A DNA stretch of 64,000 bases, from assembly GCA_037367405.1 (NCBI GenBank), contig JAZKJV010009331.1:558001-622000 (forward strand), written 5' to 3'. Position numbers and translations under genes: made by a program. Shown here one piece after another: positions 32,411 through 43,524 of the stretch (positions are counted from its first letter, which is position 1; each line of letters begins with the position of its first letter). The notes under the pieces are model-generated. The model made no database searches, had not been told where the DNA came from, and saw only the letters and a list, made by a program, of their open reading frames with translations. Source of the stretch: Ottelia alismoides (lineage: Eukaryota > Streptophyta > Magnoliopsida > Alismatales > Hydrocharitaceae).

Positions 32411-32553
32411 GGGCCTGTTTCGTTGCAGGGTTGGGTAGGGTTGGCCCAACCCTGGTTACTATTCACAGGGGTACTTCCTCCTCACAGATTACTATTCACC
32501 CACCCCACCCCAGCCCAACCCAACCCTGTCCAACCCAGCAACCAAACAAGCCC
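32411..32553. mobile_element. Tourist-like (PIF/Harbinger) MITE
   Basis: A 143-bp block flanked by TTA (32408-32410 and 32554-32556). The ends are GGGCCTGTTTCGTTGC and, inward from the right, GGGCTTGTTTGGTTGC, matching at about 20 of 24 positions. The TTA duplication and GGGC(C/T)TGTTT ends are typical of PIF/Harbinger MITEs. The inside repeats GGTTGGG/CCCAACCC words. It is non-coding. Confidence 0.88.
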
Positions 32554-32556
32554 TTA

Positions 32557-35059
32557 GAAATAAACTATGAGTGTATTCTAATATCTAGGTCATAGAGATA
32601 TTCTCTAAGACTAAGGGCTCTCCACTGGAAATATGAAGCTTATCTATCCAATAGAGATTGTTGCAACAATTGCATTAATATCCATGTAGATGACTATTAA
32701 ACCTTAATATCAAATTTTCTAGTCTTCTAAAAACATATGCAACCTATCGCAAATGTTATTAGAAGAATGAGATACAATTATTATACTTTGATCTTATCTA
32801 ATAAGAAAGTCAGTCGCAATGATTATATGTAGATGTAGATTATTCCGATGCACTATCCGAATCCTTCTCTAAGGATCCTAGATAGGCTAGATAGTCACAC
32901 TGTCAATACATCGGCTTATTGCTGTATAGGCGTTCATCCAACTCTTTGGATGTCATATGCATGGAAATCATATAAGTACAATAAACTCTTTGACTTTCTT
33001 TCTAACTTGGGTCCGACCCATGCTTCCACCGCTTCCTTCATCTATAAACAACCATTGCTTAAGACAAAGAATCTCTTATGTTGAATTCAAAGGATTTCAA
33101 TATAAGAGTATTTCAACATTTATACATGCTTCATTCAATTCATACAATATGAATATTATGAAGCTTCATGAATGACTTGAGTATAAATAGTAGAATGATG
33201 ACACTCATCATATCTACATACGTCTTAACTCTTAAAGGCTTTGGTTCAGGTAGGTACTCAAATATTTTGAGTACATCATCTCTTATCGAGCCACCATTCT
33301 CCATAATGCAGTGAACCATGTCATTCATTATTAAATGTTGAGAGCACATTATTTGTTAATTACGATCATCATCGATATGTCACTTCCAAAGTACATTCGA
33401 TGAGAGATCAAGACTATAGAGACATACAAACCCTAGGGTTGTAGTCCTATTGTCTATTTAATTGTCATTCCTCATTATTATGAGGAAACTTGCATATTGC
33501 AACCACATACATTATGTGTCCAACTGCAAGTACAATATCTTGATCATGGATCCAATCCATGATATTTTACTTGTTATTATTGAGTATAGTATTGAGTGTG
33601 TTTAATGAAGGATTATCTGAAATAAAAAATTTGCATAAATAAATATATATTTTACTTTGATTTAAGAATTTTTATATCAAAGTTGTCTTGCCTTGTCAAC
33701 TCCGAAAATTTCATTCCCTTATTCACTTTCAAAGTAAGAGATATAATTACCATTATATCTCAGCAAAATCTGGGATCTTCTTCTTACCTTTGTTACATCC
33801 TAATAATATGAGAACATGCAACTTGGATAAAAGGAAGTGGGAACACATTCCGCCTTGTAAGTCCAACTTGCATTCCCAATTTGGTCTTTAACACCCGATC
33901 CCACCACCCCTAAGGTGATGTCGACCCGTCGTTAATTGAACCAACCGTCAACATGATTTGAACTCGCTATGCACAATCCAATATGTCCCCAATAATATGA
34001 GGGCTTCATATTGGGGTCACTACGCATATGGCCTTACTCTTTTGAGAAGCAAAGAATCCAATCCAGATGCGCTTGTATGCAGGAGCTGTCATTTTAGACA
34101 TGCGTCTCCTACATACAATCCCTGGCGACGGAACTCTTCGCCTTGACAGAAGACCATGGATGTCACTTATGTGATTATCCATATCATTTTCAAATTCTAA
34201 TTAATTATTATGAATCATATTCACATAATTAATTCTTACAAGGGAAATTAAAACTCCATTCATAATAGAGTGTATAATTTCAATTGGATCTAATTCATTT
34301 AATCATATTAAGTCAATTATCAATCCAATCAATCAACCAACAAACTTGATTATTACTTGAAGGATGGTATTATCTCAAAAATTCGTATTATTTGAATTTT
34401 AATAATTAAAAAAAACATCATGATCCCTTCAAACATTATCCCTTCCTTGCACGCTGTCATGGTCAGTTCCAACGGTAGTGGGACAGACCGCTCACGGAGC
34501 AACATGCTATCCTAATGCTCCCCGACTAGACACCATATCCGCCTCAGGTCAGGATAATGCCAATTGATCACTTTGGACTTGAGATGATAATCGGTCTTTC
34601 AACCGAAGTTTATACCATATAATAATAATCAAAATATTTTTGATTAGCATTATAAGGAGATTTGCTAAACAAATCCCCAATCCTGTTCAAGCAACTTTGT
34701 TTGTTAACTAATTGTAATCTATATCATATCTAATCATGTTTTGGTTATGGTCAATGTCAATCAAGGAAATAATCATCATCTTTAAATATTTCGCAAATAT
34801 TCATCAATAAATATTTCAAGAAATTAACCATTAATTTCCATTAATTTAATTGAATGAAAATAACAAGATTCATGTTTGAGTATGTAATTTTTCAATAGTC
34901 ACACGAGATCTAACTTCTTCTTCACGAGCGAAGTGCACCGAAGGAGACGGAGATCCACGAGCAAACAATCCAACAACATAACGACGATGCTGTGGCCATG
35001 GCGACTCTCTCTAGGTCTCTATGGTGGACGACCACAATGAGAGGGAGCGAGGGTTGGCA
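32557..35059 (-). other. Element G internal/leader region, no readable gene
   Basis: It should hold the gag and leader of G, but only short frames with frequent stops are seen. The stretch 34900-35059 is richer in G+C and has CACGAGCGAAGTGCACCGAAG-like short inverted words. No clear primer binding site was found, so the 5' LTR may extend below 35060. Confidence 0.45.
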
Positions 35060-37169
35060 TGTAGAGAGAGAGGGGGAGAGTTTAATTCCTCTTGGAATTA
35101 TTCGTATGTAGTCTAAAAGGCAAGAGCTACCATTCCTTTTATACTAGTTGGATGTATATGGATCTCAATCCATATGCCCTCTTAATCCAACGGTTTAGAT
35201 TAAAAGGTTATTAATCAATGGCCATGATTTGTTACTACAAATTTGCAATAACAAATTTAATTAAAATAAATTAATTATATCCCTTTATCAAGATACAAAT
35301 TAATTCTTTTTAATTTCAATTATAATTAATAAATAATAAGGGAGGCAACCGCCACCCTAAAAAGAGGGTGGCTGTCCCCCCTTCACTTGGTCAAGGTGGA
35401 CAGCCACCTTGTTGGTGGTTTTGCCTTCCTTAATATATATTTATTATATAGGATAAAATGCAGCAACTATTATTGCAATTGTGTTCATAAAAACAATTCC
35501 AAATTAAATTTGTGAAAACATCAATCTTTTTATTGATAAATATGAATCATATTCATATATCCAACATAATATGTAAGTTAGATTTACAATTAATTGTTTA
35601 TTGTGAATCCAATTCACAACAATATATACTTTGCAATTCTATTTACAATTAATGTCTCCATCATATTATAAATCATGTTTATAATATCTGTCATTATTGT
35701 GGATAGTCATATCACATTAATCATATCCTTGATAATTAAATCATATTTAATCATCTTGGATCTTTATTCTCATGTGCCCAAATAACATGAATCACATTCA
35801 CACTATTCACATCTTTGATAATTAAATCACATTAATCATCTTAGATAACTCTCCTTATATGGCCAAATAATATGAATCAAATTCATATTATTCATGATAA
35901 TTAAATCACATTTAATTATCCATTTCTCAATGCTCGGATACATATATCAGCAGTGAAATTATCCTTGAACTCTTTCAAGGATAATGCGCTTTCTCCGCAG
36001 ATAGTTGGGGATAAGGACATGGCGATTGTATTGTTCCACGTATAGTGACTTGGATATTGAGATCACATCTCAAATCCAAATCTTGCGGACCTCTCATAGA
36101 TGTTTGATTAAATCAAGACCGCAAATCTAATCTTCTCATTGTATCTGAATCACATTCAGATCAAGGTCCAACATTTGGATTAAGATCATATTACTTCTCT
36201 AAGAGAGGAGTCAATAAAATCCAGACCTGTTTCATCACTCCTTCGGAATGGAAGCGTCATGGTTATATAATTGTTTATGATCACATCACCCTCATGTATT
36301 CCTAATACCTGTACATCCTTCATACTGGAAGACCCGGAATAAACTCGAAGTATTAGATCAATTTTACATTGTCTACTTCAGGGATTTATCATTAAGTTTC
36401 TTGTTTGACTATTGGGAGTTGGTATCGATCATATACTTTCCAAAAACATATCTCATACCCATGTATTAATTATATATTTTCCAAAAGCACATATCAAACT
36501 TACAAATTCAGTCAAGCTTCCAAAGCGAGACGATCGTGTACAGAATTTGATTCTTCTCAATATCTCATGAGTGAGCTCATGTCTTCCGGTTCAGTAACTA
36601 AACCTGTTTGATCTTTTTGAGAGATCTTATTACTCATATTCCCTTGTATGCACACCAGCACACCGGTGAATAGACCTTTATTAGGTCATCAACCTATTGG
36701 TCTGCCAAATGTACATACTCATCCATATAGTAACACATCTGTCTTCGGTCAGAGGATTCATGCCTATATCATGACAACATACGACATAGGTCTTTGGTTA
36801 TCTCGATTTCGTTAAGTCAACTCTTTGACACAACTTATCTAACACCTCTGAATCTCTATTCCTATACAGAGGACCTGCATGAAGAGGTCGGTTAGATATC
36901 AACCTTTAGAGAAGGGATTTCCATCTCCTTCTCATGCTGGAAATCATCTCTTAATAATCATTTGATGGTGCTTAATGAGTCCTCAATCTAACTCTTTAGA
37001 TATTCATCCAAGCACCAGCCTCTATGATTCAATAATTGAATCTACAACTGTATGATCATTAATATGGCCATGATACATAACCCTAATTGTACCTCATTTC
37101 AGATAAAGGAATGATATTTGCAATAATATTTATTGCATAATGGCTCATCGTGGGCTCACATGTCCAACA
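35060..37169 (-). repeat. 5' long terminal repeat of element G
   Basis: Direct repeat of 25621-27738 with many scattered differences, indicating an old insertion. On the + strand it ends ACATGTCCAACA. It has the same GTGGCTGTCCCCCC...GGTGGACAGCCACC hairpin near 35365-35410. The two arms stay complementary to each other although their sequence differs from the other LTR. Confidence 0.82.
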
Positions 37170-37442
37170 ATACCGACGAGTACAACCACAAATTGCGGTA
37201 CCCCAAGAGAGAGGGACGGTGACACCAGCGGGTACGGCCGCAATAGGTGAGGCGTCACTGGCCGCACCTGCGGGCAACGGGCGGTGGTTACAGCTGCAGG
37301 AGGTGCGACGACACATGGGGGCGATGGGCGGAGGTCCGACCATCGGTAGTGCGGCGGCTCTGCACGAGAGGGAGGAGGTGGGGGGCTAGGGTTACGGTTT
37401 TGGGTGCGAGAGCTCCGATCTAGGACTACCGCTCTGATACCA
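37170..37442 (-). other. 5' leader of element D with primer binding site
   Basis: On the minus strand it starts TGGTATCAGAGC (37442-37431), an exact initiator-Met tRNA-type primer site right after the 5' LTR. A GC-rich leader follows, similar in composition to the leaders of C, B and H. The following gag start is missing, because the LTR of G begins at 37169. Confidence 0.88.
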
Positions 37443-37580
37443 TGTTGGGAAAAATAAGAGAGTTTATTCCTTGAGCCCTATGCTTTCTTATATAGAGAGA
37501 CCTATAACGAATTACATAAAGTAGACAAAGGGAAAAAGAAATAGATAAGACAATACATAAACATAAAATATATCTCTACA
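37443..37580 (-). repeat. 5' LTR of element D
   Basis: Starts TGTTGGGAAAAATAAGAG and ends ATATCTCTACA on the + strand (138 bp), the reverse of a TGTAGAG...CCCAACA LTR. It is followed by the GTACC target duplication. It contains CTTATATAGAG, the reverse TATA core. Confidence 0.93.
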
Positions 37581-38609
37581 GTACCAGAAGCTATCACAGT
37601 TGATAAAGCACCAGTGGTTTGCGCGATCCGCTTCGGATCATTCACTTTTTGTTCAGAGGATACAGGGAGGTACTGTTGCTGTTATGGTGTATGTTGATAT
37701 TATTATCACAGGTGATGATGAGCAGGGCATTCATGCTGCCAAGGAGTTCCTAGGTCAACAATTTTTGATTAATGATCTTAGTAGTCTTTGTTACTTCCTT
37801 TGATTAGAGTTCACCATGAATCAACGTGGTCTTGTGATGACCCAGAGGTAGTTTATGACTAATCTTCTACTTGAGATAGGAATGATAGGGTGCAAGCCTG
37901 CTACTACCCATATGAATCCAAGCATGAGATTATATGATGATGACATTGAGGTGGTAGGCAAAAGGAGATACAAGGAGCTTGTTGGCAAGCTCCTCCATGC
38001 TACTATCACCATGCCAGATATATCTTTTGCTGTAAGCAAGGTGAGCCAGTTCATGGAGCAGCCCAAGATGGTTCATATGGATGCTATCTATATGATTCTG
38101 AGATATTTGAAGTCTTCACCAGGTACTGGTCTTATATTCAGTAGAGGTACATCTCTTGAGTTGACAGCTTGTGCAGATGCAGATTATGCAAAATGCCCTA
38201 GATACAGGAAGCCTACTTCTAGCTTTGCTATTTTTTGTTGGGAGCTCTCTCATATCTTGGAAAAGCAAGAAGCATACATTGGTTTCTAGATCAAGTGCAG
38301 AATACGGGGCCATGGCTCAGGAGAGCACAAAGATGATGTCTTGCTGTTGAGGTACCTCTTCCCATCCAGCTTCTCTGCGACAATCAAGCAGCTCTTTTTA
38401 TTGCCAATAATCCTGTATTTCATGAACGAACCAAGCATATAGAGGTGAATTGCCATTATACCAAAGACATGATCCAGAAGCATCTCATATCCACCTCCCA
38501 TGTTTCTACTAGAGATCAGGCGGCAGATATTTTCACCAAGGCCCTTGCTAGAGGTCCTTTTTCAGAGATGTTGTTCCAAGCCGAGCTTGATAGACGTATA
38601 TGCTCCAGC
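37581..38609 (+). pseudogene. copia reverse transcriptase C-terminus and RNase H (element C, resumed)
   Basis: It continues the gene broken at 16675: (W)YQKLSQ then a stop, LIKHQWFARSASDHSLF, and MVYVDIIITGDDEQGI. One Asp codon of the YVDD site (near 37690) has been lost, which removes a catalytic residue. FLGLEF is broken by a stop near 37800. RPDIS-type sequence (MPDISFAVSKVSQFMEQP) and RNase H ADADYAKCPRYRKPTSSF follow. A frameshift near 38235 and a gap near 38330 break the RNase H, which then ends [24 protein letters not shown]. It is inactive. Confidence 0.9.
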
Positions 38610-38765
38610 TTGAGGGAGAGTGTTGAGATATTTATATCTCTTTATATTTATTTCTTATTTCTCTTTCTCTCATTTACCTCTCTTGTAATTTATCAAGGGC
38701 TTTTCTCCTATATAAGAGAGCCCTAGGGTCTCAATAATTGTCAAGCTATTCTATTTTCTCCAACA
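38610..38765 (+). repeat. Polypurine tract and 3' LTR of element C
   Basis: TTGAGGGAGAG (38610-38620) is the polypurine tract that primes plus-strand synthesis. The LTR at 38621-38765 starts TGTTGAGATATTTATATC and ends TTCTCCAACA, with the TATATAAG core. The right flank TTTAG compares with TTTAT at the left end of C. Confidence 0.93.
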
Positions 38766-40544
38766 TTTAGCCCTTCAAACCTTCATTTATTTAATTTATT
38801 CCCATCCCAAATAATCAAATATCCTGATCAACTCTTTGTTTGTGCAATCCTTAGTATTCTTTATCATTTCAAAGCTGTCCAAGTTTCTTTCTTTTTCCTT
38901 TTTTCTCATTATCGTATCGCCATTGCCCATAATCAACATTAATTTGATATCTGAGCATGAAGAAGGAATTGTTCCATCGATTCGACTATCCTATCGATTA
39001 CCGGCGACTGAGGTTCAATACTACATAATGGTAAGTTTGATGGTGGAACACGGGGACTCCGACATTGTACATGAAAATTTATTATATTATAGAGGCATTT
39101 TCATCTTTATTGACTAAAATAAATCCTTATTTATCTTTTTATTTTCGGGACCTCCAAACGTAGTAGAATATCCGTCACTAGATTCTAGACATCATAAAGA
39201 TCCTACCGGATTTTTTGGATTGTTTTTTCGGAATTTTCTATTTTTTGGTGATTTTTGGAAGTGCTAGGGGTATTGATGTAATTGTCTGAAAAGCTAGGGG
39301 CATGAATGTATTAAAATCAAATCTGGAGACTGAATTGTTATTATTTGAAGCAATTGGATGGAGCCTGAAACCTTTTCAAAACTAAAATTAACACGGTTAA
39401 TTTGCAGAAAAGTAAACAAAGAAAAATAAATACCGCAAAGGTTCCTAAGGGACTGAATTGTATTAAAGAAAAAACATGAATTTTAAGCCGTGTAATTTCT
39501 GCTGTATATAAAATAAATTAAAAGGGCAAATTGTGAACAAAATAATAAACTATAGTGAAATTTCATTAATGTCTAAACTTAATGAAAAAATTGGAATTAA
39601 AAAATACGAAATGACCCTTGGTCTCAAAGACCAAGGGCTGGAGATGGTATCCCCGACGTCGAGGAAGGCCACAATCATCGGTGATGAGGTAATGAGACCA
39701 GAGGTGTCATGTGGTGAGGACGGAGCACCGTTGTCACCTGCGGTGCTTGCGGTGGAGTTCTGAGCTCGGATGCTCGGAGATGGAGTCGGCGACACGACTG
39801 TCACCTGAGTTGGAGCGACAGAGGAGAAGATGATGTAGCAACAGAGATCAGTGGATTTGGATTAATGTGTTCCAGAGCTCGAGTTTCGGGGTAGGTAGTG
39901 GTGGCTCATGTCCCAAACCCGAGATAAGTTATTGTCGTTGGAGTTGGAGCTCCCCAGATGTGTTCTTCTTTCGATTTGAAGTATCAGCTCCTCTTATAGC
40001 TACAGCCTGCAACGATTGCAAGGAGGCGGGGGACGATGCTACGTAACGGGTGCATGCGTGAGAGAGTAGCTGCGGAGGTGCGAGTTGCTGCGATTGCTGA
40101 TTTGCGAGGATGAAGGTATTGACAACAAAGCCAGTAAATAAGAAATTGAATTGGAGGTGTTGCTTGGTTGGTCGTATAGGTAGTGAGGTCCACATACTTA
40201 AAATGCTATGAGCGTAAGATTTATTTTTTCAAGTAAATAAATGGAAAAAGGAGGGGGTGTTGGATAAAGAGGAAGACGGGGAGGAACATACATGTCTTGC
40301 ATGGAAATGAAGAGATGGGGCCCGAGGTATAATGGAGAGAGATGGGAATTTGAAATAGTAATTAGAGGAAGGAGAAGGAAAATGTTAAATGTGGGTATCA
40401 AATGGGGACACAGGGAAAGGTAGAATGATGTTTGCCGGATTGCGAATATATGGTAACAAAAATGGGTTGGAATTGGGGCTAAATCACATTTGATATATTT
40501 TATCAGTGCCTTCACCTTATCTGGATGCAATCTACTATGATATA
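38766..40544. other. Non-TE backbone or unrecognised repeat, no gene called
   Basis: About 1.8 kb between copia elements C and H. The centre (about 39600-40100) is richer in G+C, with short frames on both strands, and the rest is AT-rich. None of the frames (76-163 codons) shows a motif I recognise. The stretch 39150-39330 has repeated GGGGTATTGATGTAATT/GGGGCATGAATGTATT phrases, possibly an LTR relic of another family. Confidence 0.4.
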
Positions 40545-40688
40545 TGTAGAATGAAAAGAATTGATTGCATAATGAAAGGCCCTGGGTTCTCTTATTATAG
40601 GGAAAGAACCTATTGGGCAAATTACAAGAAGAAAACAAAATAGATAGATAATAATCAAACAATAAGAAAGGTAGGAAATATCTCAACA
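40545..40688 (-). repeat. 3' LTR of element H
   Basis: Starts TGTAGAATGAAAAGAATTG and ends ATATCTCAACA on the + strand, 144 bp, followed by the ATCCCCCTCAAGC complement of a polypurine tract. It contains the CTCTTATTATAGGG variant of the TATA region. Confidence 0.9.
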
Positions 40689-40695
40689 ATCCCCC

Positions 40696-41236
40696 TCAAG
40701 CTGAAGCGTAGATATTGATCATGGTTAGCTTGGAACAACATCTCTGATACGACCCTTTGGCTAGGGCCCTAGTAAAAACATCTGCAGACTGATCTCCAGA
40801 GCTGACATGAGTAGTGGCAATAAGACCCTTCTGTATCATTTCACGAGTGTAGTGACAGTCCACCTCTATGTGTTTGGTCCTCTCATGAAAAGCTGGGTTG
40901 TTGGCAATGAAAAAAACAGCCAGATTGTCACATAGAAGGTGCATGGGAAGAGGCACCTCTATAGTCAGGTCAGTAAAAACAGATCTGACCCACATCATCT
41001 CTGTGCTAGCTTGTGCCACGGCCCTGTATTCAGACTCAACACTCGATCTGGCAACCACAATCTGCTTCTTGCTCTTCCAAGAAACCAGAGAATTCCCTAT
41101 GAAAACAATGAAGCAAGAAGTAGACTTCCTATCCTTTGGACACCCATCATAATCTTCATCTGCACATGCTGTAACTGAAAGAGTTGTATCTCTGCTGAAA
41201 AAAAGTCCCATACCTGGTGAAGTCTTCAGTTACCTC
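40696..41236 (-). pseudogene. copia RNase H (element H, distal piece)
   Basis: Open for 172 codons on the minus strand (41211-40696): [79 protein letters not shown] and KLTMINIYASA. It is the C-terminal enzyme domain that removes RNA from the RNA:cDNA hybrid. It lies next to the polypurine tract as expected. Its N-terminal side is interrupted at ACCTC (41232-41236) by element I and continues at 47053. Confidence 0.92.
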
Positions 41237-41408
41237 TGTGGAGGAGAGAGACAAATGGGATGTCTATAGATGTCTATTCCATAGGGCTAGGGTCTCTTGT
41301 ATAGAGAGAAAACCCTAGAGAGTACAAGAGGAAAAATACATAAATACCCCTGAGGGGTAACGGAACCCGAAGGGTTACAAACATAATTGTAATATAATAA
41401 TTCTAACA
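41237..41408 (-). repeat. 3' LTR of element I
   Basis: Starts TGTGGAGGAGAGAGAC and ends AATTCTAACA on the + strand, followed by CTCCCCCTCAAG, the complement of the polypurine tract. It has one GTAACGGAACCCGAAGGG unit, against three in the 5' LTR. Confidence 0.93.
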
Positions 41409-43524
41409 CTCCCCCTCAAGTTGGAGCATATCTGTCGATCATGCCCAACTTGGATACTAAGTACATTAGGTGCTTCCTTGGAAGAGCCTTTGTGAGGATG
41501 TTTGCAAGTTGAAGTTCAGTGGAGATGTGTGGAGTGCTGATTCGTCCTTCTTGTACTGCATCACGAAAAAATGACAATCAACTTCAATGTGTTTTGTCCG
41601 CTCAAGGAAAATTGGATGGTGGCTATGTGCGTGGCAGATTTGTTGTCGCAGTATAAGGGTACAAGAGTGGCGACTCACATGCCAAGTTATGTTAGGAAAG
41701 AAACAAGCCATGTGATCTCACATGTGGCCTGAGCCATTGCCCTGTATTCTGCTTCCGCATTGGATTTGGATACCACTGTCTGCTTCTTGCTTCGCCAAGT
41801 GACAAGGTTATCCCCAATAAACATGGCGTATCCTATAGTGGATCGACGGTCCTCAGGAGAGCTAGCATAGTCAGAATCTATATAGGCAGAGATATTAGTG
41901 TGTCCATTCACCCCATAAAAAAGTCCACGTTCGGGAGATTCGTTCAAATATGGAAGGATCAAAAGAACATCCTGCCAGTGACTGTAAAGAGGCTTCTCCA
42001 TATTTTGACTGGCTCTGCTTACAACATATGATATATCTGGCCTAGTAATAGTGAGATAGAGTACTTATTCCACTAAGCTTCTGTATCATATTGCATCCTC
42101 AAAAGCTGGATCAGTAAATGCTGAATATTTTCTTCTGCAGGGTTGCCAGATGGCTTGCTTCCAAGAAGTCCTGCCTCAGTCAGAATATCGAGGCAATACT
42201 TTCTCTGTGAAAGATGGAGCCCGTCTGTAGTGCATATTACTTCGATGCCAAGAAAATAATGAAGTTGGCCGAGATCTTTCGTGACAAAGACCTTCTGGAG
42301 GAAGTCCTTGGTCTCCTGAATACCATCTACATCATCTCCTGTGATAACCATATCATTAACATAGACAGCAAGGATGATCGTGCCAATAGACCGTCGTCTA
42401 ACAAAGACAGAGTAGTTACATGTTGTCATCTGAAAACCAAGTGTGTTGATCTCCGTAGTGAGCCTATCAAACCATGCCCTTGGGCTCTGCTTCAGGCCAT
42501 AAATGGTCTTGCGTAGTCAGCATACATGCTCCCCCTCGACTACATACCCCGGCGGTTGCATCATGTAGACCTCATCCTCAAGATCACTATAAAGAAAGGC
42601 GTTCTTCACATCAAGTTGATAAATGGGCCAAGCCTTGTTGGCAGCAACATAAAGAATGGTACGTATCAACCCCATTCTGGCAACAGGCGGGGTCTCAAAA
42701 TAATCAACTCCAAAGGTTTGTGTGAAACCTTTGGCAACAAGTCTGTCTTTCAACCTGTCAATAGAACCATCAGGCGACTGTTTGGTTGTGAAGACCCATC
42801 GACAAGCCACAGAGCGAACTCTCGTGGGGCAGGGCACAAGATCCCACGTTTCCGGGAGGTAAGTGTATCCATCTCCTCATCCATGGCCTGTCGCCAACCA
42901 TGATCCTGCATTTGCACTGAAATGATCTCTTGGAACAATAACATCATTCAGAGCATCTGCAAATCTCTTGTTACAACTAGATAAATCATCTGTAGAAGTA
43001 AAATGTGACATGGGGTGATACATACATTTCCTTTTTTGCTTGCGTAGAGCTATAAGAAGCTCCCCAAGTACATCCAGGACAACAGTGGTAGGAGCACTTG
43101 ACGTGATCATATCATCCTGCATAAAAGGGACAGGCAAAGGTACATACACTAGTGCAGAAGGTATAGAGGTATGCTGGCGAGTATAGACGATTGGTGGAGG
43201 AGGGAGGTCCAGAGGAATGTCACTCATAGTCTGTGTGAAATAACTTGTTTGCTCAAAGAAGGTGACATCAGCAGATACATAGTATCGACGTCCAACAGGA
43301 TCATAACAGCGATAGCCTTTCTGGGCACGAGAGTACCCAAGAAAGACGCATTTGATGACACGAGAGGATAATTTGTCAGCTGCATGAAAGTTATGAACAA
43401 AGGCAATACAACCAAAAATTCGCAGAGGTATGGGAAAAGGAGACTCAGTAGGATAAAGTAAGGAAAATGGAGTTGCCCCTCTCAGAACAGATGAAGAAAC
43501 ACGGTTGATGAGATACGCTGCAGT
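41409..43524 (-). pseudogene. copia integrase end, reverse transcriptase and RNase H (element I), broken
   Basis: In minus-strand order: integrase end YLINRVSSSVLRGATPFSLLYP and FLGYSRAQKGYRCYDPVGRRYY (43520-43260); linker; reverse transcriptase with [52 protein letters not shown] (42780-42550) and YVNDMVITGDDVDGI near 42350, where the second catalytic residue of YVDD is Asn; RNase H with YIDSDYASSPEDRRSTIGYAMF and SKSNAEAEYRAMAQATCEI (41890-41720), ending in decayed [15 protein letters not shown]. Several stops and shifts occur (about 42830, 42480, 42050, 41690). It is inactive. Confidence 0.9.

Larger units (their letters stand above)
25621..37169 (-). mobile_element. Long-LTR Ty1/copia retrotransposon G, degraded, with MULE and MITE insertions
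   Basis: Two direct repeats of about 2.1 kb (25621-27738 and 35060-37169) bracket an internal region. On the minus strand each begins TGTTGGACATG, and the left copy is preceded by AGTGGAAGAT, a polypurine tract. Hence the element reads right to left. The internal part shows decayed reverse transcriptase near 28900-28580 with FIVLNVDDILII (YVDD changed to NVDD). No target duplication is visible: the left flank is a LINE fragment and the right flank is the leader of D. A Mutator-like element (29659-31803) and a Tourist-like MITE (32411-32553) lie inside. It may belong to a Tork/Angela-like or SIRE-like lineage; this is not settled. Confidence 0.75.
16676..37580 (-). mobile_element. Ty1/copia retrotransposon D, inserted in C, itself heavily invaded
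   Basis: It is a minus-strand element bounded by LTRs 16676-16820 (3') and 37443-37580 (5') and a perfect GTACC duplication. Its own coding parts are RNase H at 16821-17035 and 20497 onward, through reverse transcriptase, integrase and protease to a truncated gag at 24008, plus a leader at 37170-37442. Element E, a LINE fragment and long-LTR element G account for the rest. About 0.9 kb of leader and gag, compared with element B, is missing between 24008 and 37170, so a deletion accompanied the later events. Confidence 0.9.
11474..38765 (+). mobile_element. Ty1/copia retrotransposon C, outer element of a four-level nest
   Basis: The 5' LTR (11474-11615) and 3' LTR (38621-38765) share the same sequence with roughly ten substitutions and two small indels. 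Flanks are TTTAT and TTTAG, a 4-of-5 target duplication. The coding sequence runs gag, protease, integrase and reverse transcriptase to 16670, is cut by element D (GTACC at 16671-16675 and 37581-37585), and resumes in the same reverse transcriptase at 37581. Two hAT-type MITEs (14259-14466, 14889-16028) also interrupt it. Without the insertions it is about 5 kb, a normal copia size. Confidence 0.93.

Noticed and set aside
37431..37442. GCTCTGATACCA as part of a tRNA gene
   Set aside because: It is only the primer binding site complementary to a tRNA end; no cloverleaf surrounds it.
39533..40195. Frames in the 38766-40544 spacer on both strands as small genes
   Set aside because: Overlapping short frames without motifs; nothing supports coding.
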